This document shows positions 53,738-62,661 of a DNA stretch of 64,000 nt, one piece after another. The stretch is from positions 1 to 64,000 of the forward strand of contig CAMYYD010000006.1 in NCBI GenBank assembly GCA_947303395.1, written 5' to 3'. The notes beneath the pieces are model-generated. The model was not told where the DNA came from and did no database searches. It saw only the letters and a list, made by a program, of their open reading frames with translations. Origin of the DNA: an uncultured Bacteroidales bacterium (GTDB lineage Bacteria > Bacteroidota > Bacteroidia > Bacteroidales > F082). Within the stretch, counting starts at the first letter, position 1; each line of letters opens with the position of its first letter. Both the position numbers and the translations under genes were made by a program.

Positions 53738-54484
53738 CTAAAGACTGAAATGTGGAATCGGCTCTAATTTGAACAGATTCTTAGCGTGTTTGTCGTCAAT
53801 TTTAGCTTTAATTGCCGGGTCTTCGCAAACGCCAGTTCTGATGTATTTATCTAAGGTGGCGTAAGTGAATCCTAAATTGTCTTCGTCGCTCTTGCCGCAC
53901 AAGCCGTCTGACGGAGTCTTTTCAACCAACTCAATAGGCAGACCTAATTCTTTGCCAATCGCCTTCACCTCCTGCACTGTGAGACCGCCGAGAGGGGAGA
54001 AGTCACCGGCAGCGTCACCGTAGCGTGTGCTGTATCCGACCCAGTCTTCCGAGAGATTGCAGGTGTTCGCCACGCGACCGTTAACCGACTGCGAAACAGC
54101 ATACAAAGCCGTCATTCTCAAACGTGGTGGCATGTTGATAACTGTCTGATTAGCAACGTCTTTGTCGAGTGTCGCCAACTGTTTCTTAACCTCCGCCATC
54201 AATGCATTGTATGTCTCGCCGATGTTCACACAGAAATATTTTATTCCGAGGTGGTTGATGAGTTTCATGCTGTCGGAGATGTCTTTTTGCACTCCGTTTG
54301 GCATCGTCACGCCGTAAACACGGTCCTTGCCGAGCGCCTCAACACACAATCCGGCCACAATCGAACTGTCCTTGCCGCCCGAAATGCCGATAACGGCGTT
54401 GCAGCCTTTGCCATTAACTTCAAACCAGTCTCTAATCCATTGAACGACACGGTCTTTTACTTCTTTTGCATTGAAATTTTCCAT
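53738..54484 (-). CDS. nadE: NAD(+) synthase, ammonia-dependent
   Basis: Converts nicotinic acid adenine dinucleotide + NH3 + ATP to NAD. The PP-loop is GISGGKDSS (residues 33-41), followed by NLSEDWVGYSTRYGDAAGDF and EKTPSDGLCGKSDEDNLG, both typical of NadE. There is no glutaminase domain, so it uses free ammonia. The ATG at 54484 (MENFNAKEV) avoids overlap with yggS; an ATG ten codons further upstream would overlap it by 26 bases. The length is 248 residues. It is cotranscribed behind yggS. Confidence 0.94.
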   Translation of the reverse strand: MENFNAKEVKDRVVQWIRDWFEVNGKGCNAVIGISGGKDSSIVAGLCVEALGKDRVYGVTMPNGVQKDISDSMKLINHLGIKYFCVNIGETYNALMAEVKKQLATLDKDVANQTVINMPPRLRMTALYAVSQSVNGRVANTCNLSEDWVGYSTRYGDAAGDFSPLGGLTVQEVKAIGKELGLPIELVEKTPSDGLCGKSDEDNLGFTYATLDKYIRTGVCEDPAIKAKIDDKHAKNLFKLEPIPHFSL

Positions 54485-54488
54485 GTTA

Positions 54489-55160
54489 TTATATATTATA
54501 ATTTCTTTCTCCAAAAATCTTGCTTCCGACTCTCACCATCGTCGAACCTTCTTCAATGGCAATCGGATAATCGTGCGACATTCCCATCGAAATCTCCTTA
54601 AACCATTCACAATCAGCGAAATACTTCGATTTTAATGTCGTGAAAATCTCTTTCAGATGCTTGAATTCCTTGCGCACCTGATTCATGTCATCAGTGTTGG
54701 TCGCCATTCCCATCACGCCGCAAATCCTTACATTTTTCATGGATTTATACATGTCCGATTGTAATATTTCATTGGCCTCGTCAATATCCAAACCGAATTT
54801 TGTCTCCTCTTCCGCGATGTGGAACTGCAGCAGGCAGTCGACAACTCTGTCATGTTTAGCCGCTTCTTTGTTGACGGCTTGCAATAAATTAAAGGTGTCG
54901 ATAGAATGTATCATCCGTGCGAACGAGATGATGTATTTGATCTTGTTTGTCTGCAGATGCCCGATGAAATGCCAGTCGATGTCCTTTGGCAAAACTTCAT
55001 GTTTGTCGCGCATCTCAAGCGCATGATTTTCACCGAAAACGCGCTGTCCGGCATCGTAAGCCTCTTGGATGTCCTCAACCGGCTTTGTCTTCGATACTGC
55101 GACCAATAAAACTCCCGAAGGGATTGTTTTTCTTACTGTTTCCAAATTTTCCTTGACCAT
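54489..55160 (-). CDS. yggS: YggS-family pyridoxal phosphate homeostasis protein
   Basis: A 223-residue PLP-binding TIM-barrel protein without known catalysis that buffers pyridoxal 5'-phosphate. The PLP lysine is Lys24 in LLVAVSKTKPVED. Further family marks are VFGENHALEM, DIDWHFIGHLQTNKIKYI and EISMGMSHDYPIAIEEGST, then VRVGSKIFGER. It is the first gene of the yggS-nadE unit, with a TATCTTTG box 21 bases upstream. Confidence 0.95.
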   Translation of the reverse strand: MVKENLETVRKTIPSGVLLVAVSKTKPVEDIQEAYDAGQRVFGENHALEMRDKHEVLPKDIDWHFIGHLQTNKIKYIISFARMIHSIDTFNLLQAVNKEAAKHDRVVDCLLQFHIAEEETKFGLDIDEANEILQSDMYKSMKNVRICGVMGMATNTDDMNQVRKEFKHLKEIFTTLKSKYFADCEWFKEISMGMSHDYPIAIEEGSTMVRVGSKIFGERNYNI

Positions 55161-55181
55161 ATCAACAAAAATTTAATCATG

Positions 55182-55189
55182 CAAAGATA
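55182..55189 (-). promoter_or_regulatory. -7 box (TATCTTTG) for yggS-nadE
   Basis: A full minus-strand match to TAnnTTTG, 21 bases before the yggS ATG. Confidence 0.65.
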
Positions 55190-55195
55190 CAAAAT

Positions 55196-55275
55196 AATCC
55201 TGTAAATCTTGTTAATCCTGTCAAAAATAATTATCTCAAAAAAAACTAAGGTCTAAGGTCTAAAGTCTAAAGTCT
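55196..55275. repeat. 9-bp (AATCCTGTT-type) and 7-bp (GTCTAAG) tandem arrays
   Basis: 55196-55222 holds three 9-bp units (AATCCTGTA, AATCTTGTT, AATCCTGTC). 55246-55275 holds about four heptamers (CTAAGGT, CTAAGGT, CTAAAGT, CTAAAGT). The heptamer is the same unit as at 11.0 and 37.5 kb and here sits directly upstream of a promoter, where the -33 element should be. Confidence 0.8.
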
Positions 55276-55281
55276 TTTTAT

Positions 55282-55289
55282 TATTTTTG
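55282..55289 (+). promoter_or_regulatory. -7 box (TATTTTTG) for the LtaS-like gene
   Basis: A full TAnnTTTG match 16 bases before the ATG at 55306. The heptamer array occupies the upstream promoter region. Confidence 0.65.
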
Positions 55290-55305
55290 CAAAAATTTGA
55301 AAACT

Positions 55306-57174
55306 ATGAAAAAATACGTCATCTTTCTCGTTAAGATATTGATTTTCTTTCTCGTTCTGTTCGCTTCGATGAGAATAGTATTTATCGTGAACTATTGGCA
55401 TCTGGTCAATGTCGACATGGTTCCGTTTGTCGAGATTTTGAAAGGATTTTTCAAGGCTTTGCCGCTTGATATCGCTACAGCTTGTTATATCATCCCGATT
55501 CCGGCTCTTGTGATGTTTGTCTTCACTTGTCTGAACAAAAACATCAGCTATCGCTGGATGCGCTGGTATTTTTATGTCATCATCGCGCTTTATATCCTCG
55601 CCGTGATGGGCGAAATCGGAATCTACGGTGAATGGGGTACTAAGCTGAGCGCCAAGGCTTTAGCTTATCTTGAGAATCCTTCCGAGGTGATAAACACTGC
55701 TTCAACTCAACAGACCGTGCTGCTCATCTCACTCTGGGCTTGTTTCACACTTCTGTTCTGCTGGTGGTACGTTCGCTGGATTGAACCATCAAACGTCATC
55801 ACTCGCGAACGTAAAACCGACTGGTTTATGTATCCTTCTGTCTTCGTGCTCGTTTTCGGTCTGATGTTCCTCGGAATGCGTGGCGGTGTCGGCGAAATCC
55901 CGATTTCCACAAGCTCTGGTTATTTCAGTAACTATAAGATTGTCAATATCATGACGGTGAATCCGGTGTATAACCTTGCCGAAAACATCACCAACGACCG
56001 CAAAGTTAAAGACAATGCGCATTTCAACTATATGGATTTCGAAACGGCTGAAAAAATCACTAAAGAGACACATCAGGTGGAATGCGATTCTACAATGAAT
56101 ATTCTGAAGACCGAACGTCCTAACGTGTTGATTGTCTTGCTCGAAAGCTGGTCTGGAGATCTTATCGAAACGTTGGGCGGCGACCCGAGCATCACGCCGA
56201 ATTTCCATGAGTTGGAGAAAGACGGGCTGATGTTCACCAATTTCTACGCCTCCGCAAACCGTTCACAACAGGCTATTGCCTCTATTTTTGGCGGTCTGCC
56301 AGGTCTTCCTGTGACGACAATCACCAACCATCAGGAGAAATATTACGCAATTCCATCTATAATCCAACCTCTTGATTCTCTTGGATATTACTCGAGTTTT
56401 TATTTCGGTGGTGAGCTGAATTACGGCAATATTCTTTCTTACCTTAGATACAACGAATTCAACCGCGTTGTCGAAGGTAAAGATGTGACCGAGCATTTCC
56501 ACAAGGGAAAACTTGGAATTCAGGATACCGACATGATGCCTTGGGCTGCTAAGGACATCAACAGCCAGCCGGAGCCGTTCTTTACCACGATTTTCACGCT
56601 GAGCACTCACTCTCCATACGATTATCCGAAGATTTTCGATGAGTTGGAATGGCCTCAGCTCGAAAAAGTGTTCGTCAACTCGGCGAAATATACCGACATC
56701 GCCATAAAACTCTTTATGGATAAGGCAAAACAGCAGCCTTGGTACGACAATACTTTGTTCCTGTTTATGGCCGACCACAGCCACCCGTCGTATAAGAATC
56801 ATCCTCTGGAATCCTTTGAATATCATAAGATTCCGCTTCTTATCTATGGTGAGCCTTTGCAGGATTCGCTTCGCGGAACGACATTCGACAAGATTTGTGG
56901 AAACACTGATATCCCGGCTACGCTTTTGGCTCAACTTGGCGTGAAACACGATGACTTCATCTGGAGTAAAGATGTGTTCAATACATGCTATAAACCATTC
57001 GCGTTCTTTGAGTTATATAGCGGCTTGGGCTGGAAAACCGATGAGGGCGAATTCATCGTAACAACTAACAACAAAGTGCTAAAAAACACCTTCCCGGAAG
57101 AGCAGTCCGACAGCTTGACTCGTCAGGGCAAGGCTTATATGCAATATCATTTCGATTTATTTAATAGATATTAA
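55306..57174 (+). CDS. LtaS-like sulfatase-fold membrane enzyme
   Basis: A 622-residue protein with about five N-terminal membrane helices (residues 5-190) and a periplasmic sulfatase-fold domain (about 245-600). Metal-site marks are LIVLLESWSGD (Glu ligand) and MADHSHPSYKNH (Asp490, His491). The nucleophile position is probably Ser320 (SANRSQQAIASIFGG), where LtaS-type enzymes use Thr. Lipoteichoic acid is not made by Gram-negatives, so transfer of phosphoglycerol or phosphoethanolamine to an envelope glycan or lipid is more likely. The ATG at 55306 is chosen over a TTG three codons upstream, which is close to the promoter box. Confidence 0.85.
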   Translation: MKKYVIFLVKILIFFLVLFASMRIVFIVNYWHLVNVDMVPFVEILKGFFKALPLDIATACYIIPIPALVMFVFTCLNKNISYRWMRWYFYVIIALYILAVMGEIGIYGEWGTKLSAKALAYLENPSEVINTASTQQTVLLISLWACFTLLFCWWYVRWIEPSNVITRERKTDWFMYPSVFVLVFGLMFLGMRGGVGEIPISTSSGYFSNYKIVNIMTVNPVYNLAENITNDRKVKDNAHFNYMDFETAEKITKETHQVECDSTMNILKTERPNVLIVLLESWSGDLIETLGGDPSITPNFHELEKDGLMFTNFYASANRSQQAIASIFGGLPGLPVTTITNHQEKYYAIPSIIQPLDSLGYYSSFYFGGELNYGNILSYLRYNEFNRVVEGKDVTEHFHKGKLGIQDTDMMPWAAKDINSQPEPFFTTIFTLSTHSPYDYPKIFDELEWPQLEKVFVNSAKYTDIAIKLFMDKAKQQPWYDNTLFLFMADHSHPSYKNHPLESFEYHKIPLLIYGEPLQDSLRGTTFDKICGNTDIPATLLAQLGVKHDDFIWSKDVFNTCYKPFAFFELYSGLGWKTDEGEFIVTTNNKVLKNTFPEEQSDSLTRQGKAYMQYHFDLFNRY

Positions 57175-57184
57175 AAATTATTCG

Positions 57185-57192
57185 TATCTTTG
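57185..57192 (+). promoter_or_regulatory. -7 box (TATCTTTG) for ffh
   Basis: A full TAnnTTTG match, 29 bases before the ffh ATG and 10 bases after the stop of the LtaS-like gene. Confidence 0.7.
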
Positions 57193-57221
57193 CAGTTTGG
57201 AATAATTAGAAAAATTAAGAT

Positions 57222-58556
57222 ATGTTTGAAGGATTAACCGAGAAACTGGAACGTTCGTTTAAGGTACTTAAAGGACAGGGATATATCACGGAAATCAACG
57301 TGGCCGAGACTTTGAAAGAGGTTCGCAAGGCATTGCTCGATGCGGATGTCAGCTATAAGATTGCTAAAGATGTCACCAACGAAATCAAGGAGAAAGCCCT
57401 TGGTCAGAAGATTTTGACAGCAGTGTCGCCAAGCCAACTGATGGTGAAGATTGTGCATGACGAGTTGGCAGAACTCATGGGTGGCGAACATTCCGAGATC
57501 AACGTCAAAGGTAATCCGGCGGTGGTTCTCATCGCTGGTCTCCAGGGTTCCGGTAAGACCACTTTCTCGGCTAAACTTGCCAATTTCCTGAAGAATAAGA
57601 AAGGTAAGACCGTGATGCTGGTGGCTGGCGACGTGTATCGTCCGGCTGCTATCGACCAGTTGAAGGTCCTCGGCGAACAGGTGGGAGTGGAAGTTTATTC
57701 CGAAGAAGGCAACAAAAACCCAGTTCAGATTGCTGAAAACGCCATCGCGAAGGCTAAAAAAGACGGTAAGAACGTGGTTATCATCGATACCGCTGGCCGT
57801 CTCGCTGTCGACGAGGAGATGATGAACGAGATAGCGAAGATCAAGGAGACGGTGAAGCCGCAGGAGACCTTGTTTGTGGTCGACTCCATGACAGGTCAGG
57901 ATGCAGTGAACACCGCCAAAGCATTCAACGACCGCCTCGACTTCGACGGCGTGGTGCTTACCAAACTCGACGGTGACACACGTGGTGGTGCTGCTCTCAC
58001 AATCCGCACAGTCGTTGAAAAACCTATCAAATTCGTGGGTCTCGGCGAGAAAATGGACGCTCTCGACATCTTCTACCCGAAACGTATGGCCGACCGTATC
58101 CTCGGCATGGGCGATATCGTCTCTCTCGTGGAAAAGGCACAGGAACAGTTCGATGCCGAAGAAGCTGCCAAACTGAAGAAAAAACTCGCCAAAAACGAGT
58201 TCAACTATAACGATTTCCTCAAGCAGATTCAGCAAATCAAGAAGATGGGAAGCATCAAGGATCTCGCCAAGATGATTCCTGGCATGAATAAAATCAACGA
58301 TGAGGACATCGACGACGACGCATTCAAGAGCATTGAGGCCATCATCGGCTCAATGACTCCAGAAGAACGTGAGAATCCACGCCTAATGAACGGCAGCCGT
58401 AAGCGCAGAATAGCTCTCGGCTCAGGCAACAGCATCGAAGAGGTGAACCGTCTCATCAAACAGTTCGACGAGACTTCAAAAATGATGCGCATGATGACAA
58501 CAGGCGGCGCAAAGAAAATGATGCAGATGATGCAACAAGCAAAGCGAAGACGCTAG
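57222..58556 (+). CDS. ffh: Signal recognition particle protein Ffh
   Basis: SRP54 GTPase that delivers nascent membrane proteins to FtsY. The N domain spans about 1-90. The G domain has GLQGSGKTT (106-114), DTAGRLAVD and VLTKLDGDTRGGAAL. The methionine-rich M domain (about 300-444) carries the RNA-binding helix-turn-helix (NGSRKRRIALGSGNSIEEVN) and a Met-rich tail (MMRMMTTGGAKKMMQMMQQ). The length is 444 residues. It leads the unit ffh-folD-PorE-like. Confidence 0.97.
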   Translation: MFEGLTEKLERSFKVLKGQGYITEINVAETLKEVRKALLDADVSYKIAKDVTNEIKEKALGQKILTAVSPSQLMVKIVHDELAELMGGEHSEINVKGNPAVVLIAGLQGSGKTTFSAKLANFLKNKKGKTVMLVAGDVYRPAAIDQLKVLGEQVGVEVYSEEGNKNPVQIAENAIAKAKKDGKNVVIIDTAGRLAVDEEMMNEIAKIKETVKPQETLFVVDSMTGQDAVNTAKAFNDRLDFDGVVLTKLDGDTRGGAALTIRTVVEKPIKFVGLGEKMDALDIFYPKRMADRILGMGDIVSLVEKAQEQFDAEEAAKLKKKLAKNEFNYNDFLKQIQQIKKMGSIKDLAKMIPGMNKINDEDIDDDAFKSIEAIIGSMTPEERENPRLMNGSRKRRIALGSGNSIEEVNRLIKQFDETSKMMRMMTTGGAKKMMQMMQQAKRRR

Positions 58557-58565
58557 CACTGCACT

Positions 58566-58644
58566 AGTTAGTCAGTTAATCAGTTAGCCAGTTAGTCAGT
58601 AACTGATTAACTGAACAACTGAATAACTGAACAACTGAATAACT
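58566..58644. repeat. Octamer array with inverted copy between ffh and folD
   Basis: The same 8-bp unit as at 42.6 kb. CAGTTAATCAGTTA (58573-58586) is exactly complementary to TAACTGATTAACTG (58600-58613), and more units (TGAACAAC, TGAATAAC, TGAACAAC, TGAATAAC) follow up to 58644, nine bases before the folD ATG. No new promoter box was seen, so folD is probably reached through this hairpin. Confidence 0.85.
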
Positions 58645-58652
58645 TTAAAACT

Positions 58653-59531
58653 ATGAATATAGAAGACAAAATCATCGACGGCAAAGCCATTGCCGATGCA
58701 ATGAAAAAAGAAATAGCGGCGGAAGTCGCCGGAATGTTGGACAAAGGAATGGATGCTCCGCATCTCGCAGCAGTGATAGTGGGCGAGGACGGCGCAAGTC
58801 AGACCTACGTGGCTTCGAAAGAGAAAGCCTGCCAGAGCGTCGGAATGACAAGCTCGGTGTACCGTATGCCAGCAAACACAACAGAGGAAGAACTGCTGAA
58901 ACTCATTGATTTCCTTAACAACGACGAGGAAATCGATGGTTACATCATCCAGCTGCCTCTGCCAAAGCATATCAACGAGACTAAAGTCATCCATTCAATC
59001 AACCCGAAGAAAGACGTCGACGGCTTCACACCTTTTAATATTGGTCTGATGCAGCTCGGCGAGCCTTGCTTTTTGCCAGCAACACCAGCCGGTATCGTGG
59101 AACTGCTGAGACGCAGCGGCGTTGAGACTGCTGGCAAACATGTCGTGGTTCTCGGTCGCTCCAACATCGTGGGAACTCCAATCAGCGTTATGCTTTCACG
59201 TAAAGGCGCCGACGCAACCGTGACAATCTGCCACAGTAAGACTCAGAACCTTCCTGAGATTACACGCCAGGCTGATATTTTGGTCGTCGCTATCGGTAAG
59301 CCGTTGTTCCTCAAGGCCGACATGGTGAAACCGGGCGCTGTCGTTATCGACGTGGGTATCCACCGCATCGAAGATTCTACAACAGAAAAAGGCTATCGCA
59401 TTGAAGGTGATGTCGACTTCGACGAAGTGGCGAAAGTGGCATCGAAAATCACCCCTGTGCCAGGTGGCGTGGGCCCTATGACAATTGTGTCGTTACTTTA
59501 TAATACTTTGCAAGCTAAAAAAAGAAAATAA
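58653..59531 (+). CDS. folD: Methylenetetrahydrofolate dehydrogenase/cyclohydrolase
   Basis: Bifunctional enzyme interconverting 5,10-methylene- and 10-formyl-tetrahydrofolate with NADP. The substrate motif is SQTYVASKEKACQSVGM, with the catalytic Lys in the YVASK segment. The second signature is PGGVGPMTIVSLLYNT at the C-terminus, and the nucleotide site is VVLGRSNIVGTPISVMLSRK. The length is 292 residues. It precedes the PorE-like gene by three bases. Confidence 0.96.
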   Translation: MNIEDKIIDGKAIADAMKKEIAAEVAGMLDKGMDAPHLAAVIVGEDGASQTYVASKEKACQSVGMTSSVYRMPANTTEEELLKLIDFLNNDEEIDGYIIQLPLPKHINETKVIHSINPKKDVDGFTPFNIGLMQLGEPCFLPATPAGIVELLRRSGVETAGKHVVVLGRSNIVGTPISVMLSRKGADATVTICHSKTQNLPEITRQADILVVAIGKPLFLKADMVKPGAVVIDVGIHRIEDSTTEKGYRIEGDVDFDEVAKVASKITPVPGGVGPMTIVSLLYNTLQAKKRK

Positions 59532-59534
59532 ATC

Positions 59535-61184
59535 ATGAAATTCTCTCTTAAAAGCTTAATTATTCTGGTGCTGGCATTGTTTTTGGCAGCTCCAGTGGCG
59601 TCATATGCTCAGAATTATCATACAAAGTCGAAAAAGGCGATCAAATATTATAAAAACGCTAAAAAACAGTATGATAAGAAGAAATATCCGAAGACCTATA
59701 AATATCTCGACAAGGCTTTGGATGCCGACGCTAAATTTGCCGATGCATTGTTGCTGAAAGCTGAGCTTTCGATGACGTTAAAAGATGATGATCAGGCAAT
59801 TACAAGCTACGAGAGAATGTTTGCCGCCGATTCAATGGCTTTCCCGAAATCGGCTATCTCTTTGTCGAAACTCTACATGAAACATTTCCGTTTCGGCGAG
59901 GCTGTCAATATTTTGAGATGGTATGTCAAAGCACCTAACCAGAAGGCTGCAATGATTAACCAAGCCAAAGAATTGCTTGTGATTGCGGAGTTTAGAGACG
60001 AGGCTTTTAACAATCCTGTGACATATGAACCGATGAATCTTGGTGAAAATGTCAACACAGAAGGCGATGAGTATATCAACCAGATTTTACCTGACGGAAG
60101 CCGAATCTATTTCACCCGTCGTGGCGAAGTTGCTGATAAACAAGGATATAGAGATGAGTTTATTTACTCATCAGCTATAATTGACGGCGAATATATGCCT
60201 GCTATCCCGATGAATATCGATTGGCACAACAAGAAGAGAATGGGCGCTGTCTCAATCTCAGCTAACCAAAACAAAATGTATTTCGTCGGTATCGACTTCA
60301 TTGACAGCTATGGTAGAGGTGATATCTATTCTTCAGATTACGTTGATAATCAATGGAATAAACCTGTTAACCTCGGCAATATCGTGAATACTTCAACCAT
60401 GGAGTCGCAGCCTTGCATCAGCGCTGACGGCAAAGAACTGTACTTCGTGAGATATTCTCGTACTTATGAGAGCACTGACCTTTATTTCAGCCAGTTTTAT
60501 CAAGGAAAATGGACAAATCCAAAACCAATAGTTCCGGCCAACTCAAAAGGCAATGAGATGAGTCCGTTTATCCATCCTGACGGAAACACTCTGTATTTCG
60601 CTTCTGACGGTCATCCTGGAATGGGTGGATTTGATATATTCATGTGCAAGAAGTTGCCTCGTGGCGAGTGGAGCACACCGAAAAACCTCGGTTATCCTAT
60701 CAATTCGGAAAAAAATGAGATCAGTTTCGTGGTGAGTTCTGATGGTAAGAAAGGTTATATCTCCTCAGACCGTGACGGTGGAATGGGTGGCTACGATATC
60801 TATGTCTTTGATTTAGATGCAGTTGACGCTCCTGAAGTTGTCGATATGAAACGCTTCGTGATGCGTAACATCAACTTTGAGTTCGATAGCGCTATCTTGA
60901 GCGAGTCATCATATACGGAGATTGATTCTCTTGCAGCTTTCCTCACAGAAAATCCATTGATTAAGATAGAAATCTCAGGTTATACCGACAATAGCGGCAG
61001 TGACGAGCACAACATGACCTTGTCGTTGGAACGTGCTGCATCAGTGATGTCAGCTTTGATTGACAGAGAGATTTCAGTGACCAGAATTGAGGCCGTTGGC
61101 TACGGCGCCAGCCGTCCTCTCGTTCCAAACGACAGTGAGAAGAATAAGGCTCTGAATAGAAGGGTAGAGGTGAGAGTAATGTAA
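59535..61184 (+). CDS. PorE-like outer-membrane-associated protein (TPR, PD40 propeller, OmpA)
   Basis: A 549-residue exported protein. Signal peptide about residues 1-26 (ending VASYAQ); TPR-like helices (about 30-155, KAIKYYKNAKKQYDKKKYPK, LDADAKFADALLLKAELSMT); PD40-type beta-propeller (about 165-435, for example INQILPDGSRIYFTRRG, MSPFIHPDGNTLYFASDG, GYISSDRDGGMGGYDIY); C-terminal OmpA peptidoglycan-binding domain (about 440-549, INFEFDSAIL, ISGYTDNSGSDEHNMTLSLE). PorE of the type IX secretion system has the same order but also a carboxypeptidase-regulatory-like domain, which is not visible here. It probably anchors an outer-membrane complex to peptidoglycan. Confidence 0.85.
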   Translation: MKFSLKSLIILVLALFLAAPVASYAQNYHTKSKKAIKYYKNAKKQYDKKKYPKTYKYLDKALDADAKFADALLLKAELSMTLKDDDQAITSYERMFAADSMAFPKSAISLSKLYMKHFRFGEAVNILRWYVKAPNQKAAMINQAKELLVIAEFRDEAFNNPVTYEPMNLGENVNTEGDEYINQILPDGSRIYFTRRGEVADKQGYRDEFIYSSAIIDGEYMPAIPMNIDWHNKKRMGAVSISANQNKMYFVGIDFIDSYGRGDIYSSDYVDNQWNKPVNLGNIVNTSTMESQPCISADGKELYFVRYSRTYESTDLYFSQFYQGKWTNPKPIVPANSKGNEMSPFIHPDGNTLYFASDGHPGMGGFDIFMCKKLPRGEWSTPKNLGYPINSEKNEISFVVSSDGKKGYISSDRDGGMGGYDIYVFDLDAVDAPEVVDMKRFVMRNINFEFDSAILSESSYTEIDSLAAFLTENPLIKIEISGYTDNSGSDEHNMTLSLERAASVMSALIDREISVTRIEAVGYGASRPLVPNDSEKNKALNRRVEVRVM

Positions 61185-61199
61185 AAAATCTTTACAGTA

Positions 61200-61222
61200 G
61201 TGTAAAATATTTTTACACTTTT
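61200..61222 (+). terminator. AT-rich intrinsic terminator after the PorE-like gene
   Basis: GTGTAAAA (61200-61207) and TTTTACAC (61211-61218) form a perfect 8-bp stem with a TAT loop, followed by TTTT, 15 bases after the stop. Confidence 0.6.
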
Positions 61223-61255
61223 AAAAAGTCCGTTTTATTTAAAACATTGATACAC

Positions 61256-61289
61256 AACGTCATGCATTTTTGGCATGACGTTTGTTTTA
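61256..61289 (+). terminator. Second hairpin terminator before the efflux operon
   Basis: AACGTCATGC (61256-61265) and GCATGACGTT (61273-61282) form a perfect 10-bp stem with a 7-base loop and a T-rich tail. Together with the hairpin at 61200 it insulates the efflux operon that starts 23 bases later. Confidence 0.7.
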
Positions 61290-61311
61290 TTATTTATCAA
61301 AAAGGAATAAA

Positions 61312-62655
61312 ATGAAACGGATTGCTTTAATTATCACAATTCTTTTGCCGCTGTTTTTGAAGGCGCAGGATACCATCACGATGGGATTGAAAGACTGCAT
61401 GCAATATGCGGTAGAGCATTCGACGAAGATAACAATTCAGGATGCTGACAATAGGGATGCGCAGGTGAACAGAAGGGACGCGATTCTGAACACGTTTACA
61501 CCTGAAATTAGCGGAAATACCTATGCTTATTATAACTTCGGTCGTAGTATCGACCCGGAGTCGAACACCTATAGCACCGTTACTTCGTTTCACAACGGCT
61601 ATAGCTTGTCGGCTGGAATCGATTTGTTTAACGGTTTTCAGGCGGTGAATAATATGAAGATCACGAAAACGGCGCAGATGATGGGTAAAACCAAGTCGCA
61701 GCAGCTTGAGGATCAGGTTTGCCTAGCGACGATGGAGGCGTTTTGCAATGTGCTGTATTTCACCAAACTTGAAGAGGCTCTCACAGCTCAGGTTGAAACG
61801 GCAGAGAAGGCGCTACAACTGGCTGAGCGTCAGGAGAAATTGGGTCAGAAATCGCATGCCGACGTGGTGCAGATGCAGGCTGACCTCGCTGAGCGCCAAT
61901 ATCAGCTGACAAATTGCAGAAACCGCTATAACGATGCTGTCATCACCTTGAAAGACGTGATGTTTTGGCCTATCGAGCAGCCGTTGAAGGTGGTTGCCGA
62001 CTTAACAGATTCTGATGTTTTTGCCGAGCAAAGTGCAGAAAATGCACAATCCATCGCTGAGAATGCAAAAGACATCATGCCATCGGTGAAGCTTGCCGAG
62101 AGCACGATGAACAATGCTGAGTTGGAGCTAAACACGGCAAAATGGAAACTGTTGCCACGTCTCTCGCTTTATGGAGGCTGGTCCACCAATTACTTCACTT
62201 ATCCGGGATTGGAAGGCTATACACCGGTGCCATTTGAGGATCAGTTTAAAAATAATAGGGGAGAGTACGTGCAGTTGTCTTTAAGCATACCAATTTACGA
62301 TAGATTGTCGCGACATTCAACGATTACAAGAAGAAAGAACGCTTACGTCAAGGCAAAAGCTGATTACGACCAGGCGGTGCAGCAGATAGAGGCGGAGGTG
62401 TATCGTGCCGTTGCCGATTGTGAGGGTACTGCCGATGCGATGCGTCAGGCTGAGACGAGAGCGCAGCTGCAGGAAGAGGCATTCACGCTCAACGCAAAAC
62501 GTTTTGAGCAGGGACTGATTTCATCGATAGAGTATCAGACCGCATCGAACAATTATTTGAACGCCTTAGCGGAGGAAATGAATGCAAAAATGCAGCATTT
62601 CATAAAGAAATCCGTTGTACTATATTATAAAGGTGTACACTATTTGGAACAATGA
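61312..62655 (+). CDS. TolC-family outer membrane efflux protein
   Basis: A 447-residue outer-membrane channel subunit. The ATG at 61312 gives signal peptide MKRIALIITILLPLFLKAQ and has AAGGA six bases before it, one of few Shine-Dalgarno-like sites in the window. Two related halves each show the helical-hairpin periphery and strand pairs: MGLKDCMQYAVEHSTKITIQ and YSLSAGIDLFNGFQAVNNM in the first; ALEEAL-type coiled coil and VQLSLSIPIYDRLSRHSTI in the second. The adaptor gene follows after a 213-base repeat-filled gap. Substrates are unknown. Confidence 0.92.
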   Translation: MKRIALIITILLPLFLKAQDTITMGLKDCMQYAVEHSTKITIQDADNRDAQVNRRDAILNTFTPEISGNTYAYYNFGRSIDPESNTYSTVTSFHNGYSLSAGIDLFNGFQAVNNMKITKTAQMMGKTKSQQLEDQVCLATMEAFCNVLYFTKLEEALTAQVETAEKALQLAERQEKLGQKSHADVVQMQADLAERQYQLTNCRNRYNDAVITLKDVMFWPIEQPLKVVADLTDSDVFAEQSAENAQSIAENAKDIMPSVKLAESTMNNAELELNTAKWKLLPRLSLYGGWSTNYFTYPGLEGYTPVPFEDQFKNNRGEYVQLSLSIPIYDRLSRHSTITRRKNAYVKAKADYDQAVQQIEAEVYRAVADCEGTADAMRQAETRAQLQEEAFTLNAKRFEQGLISSIEYQTASNNYLNALAEEMNAKMQHFIKKSVVLYYKGVHYLEQ

Positions 62656-62661
62656 TAATCT

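Noticed and set aside
57234..58235. A 333-codon minus-strand frame opposite ffh
   Set aside because: It mirrors the highly conserved ffh gene in an antisense frame, has His/Leu/Val-rich composition typical of such shadows, and has no promoter box or domain.
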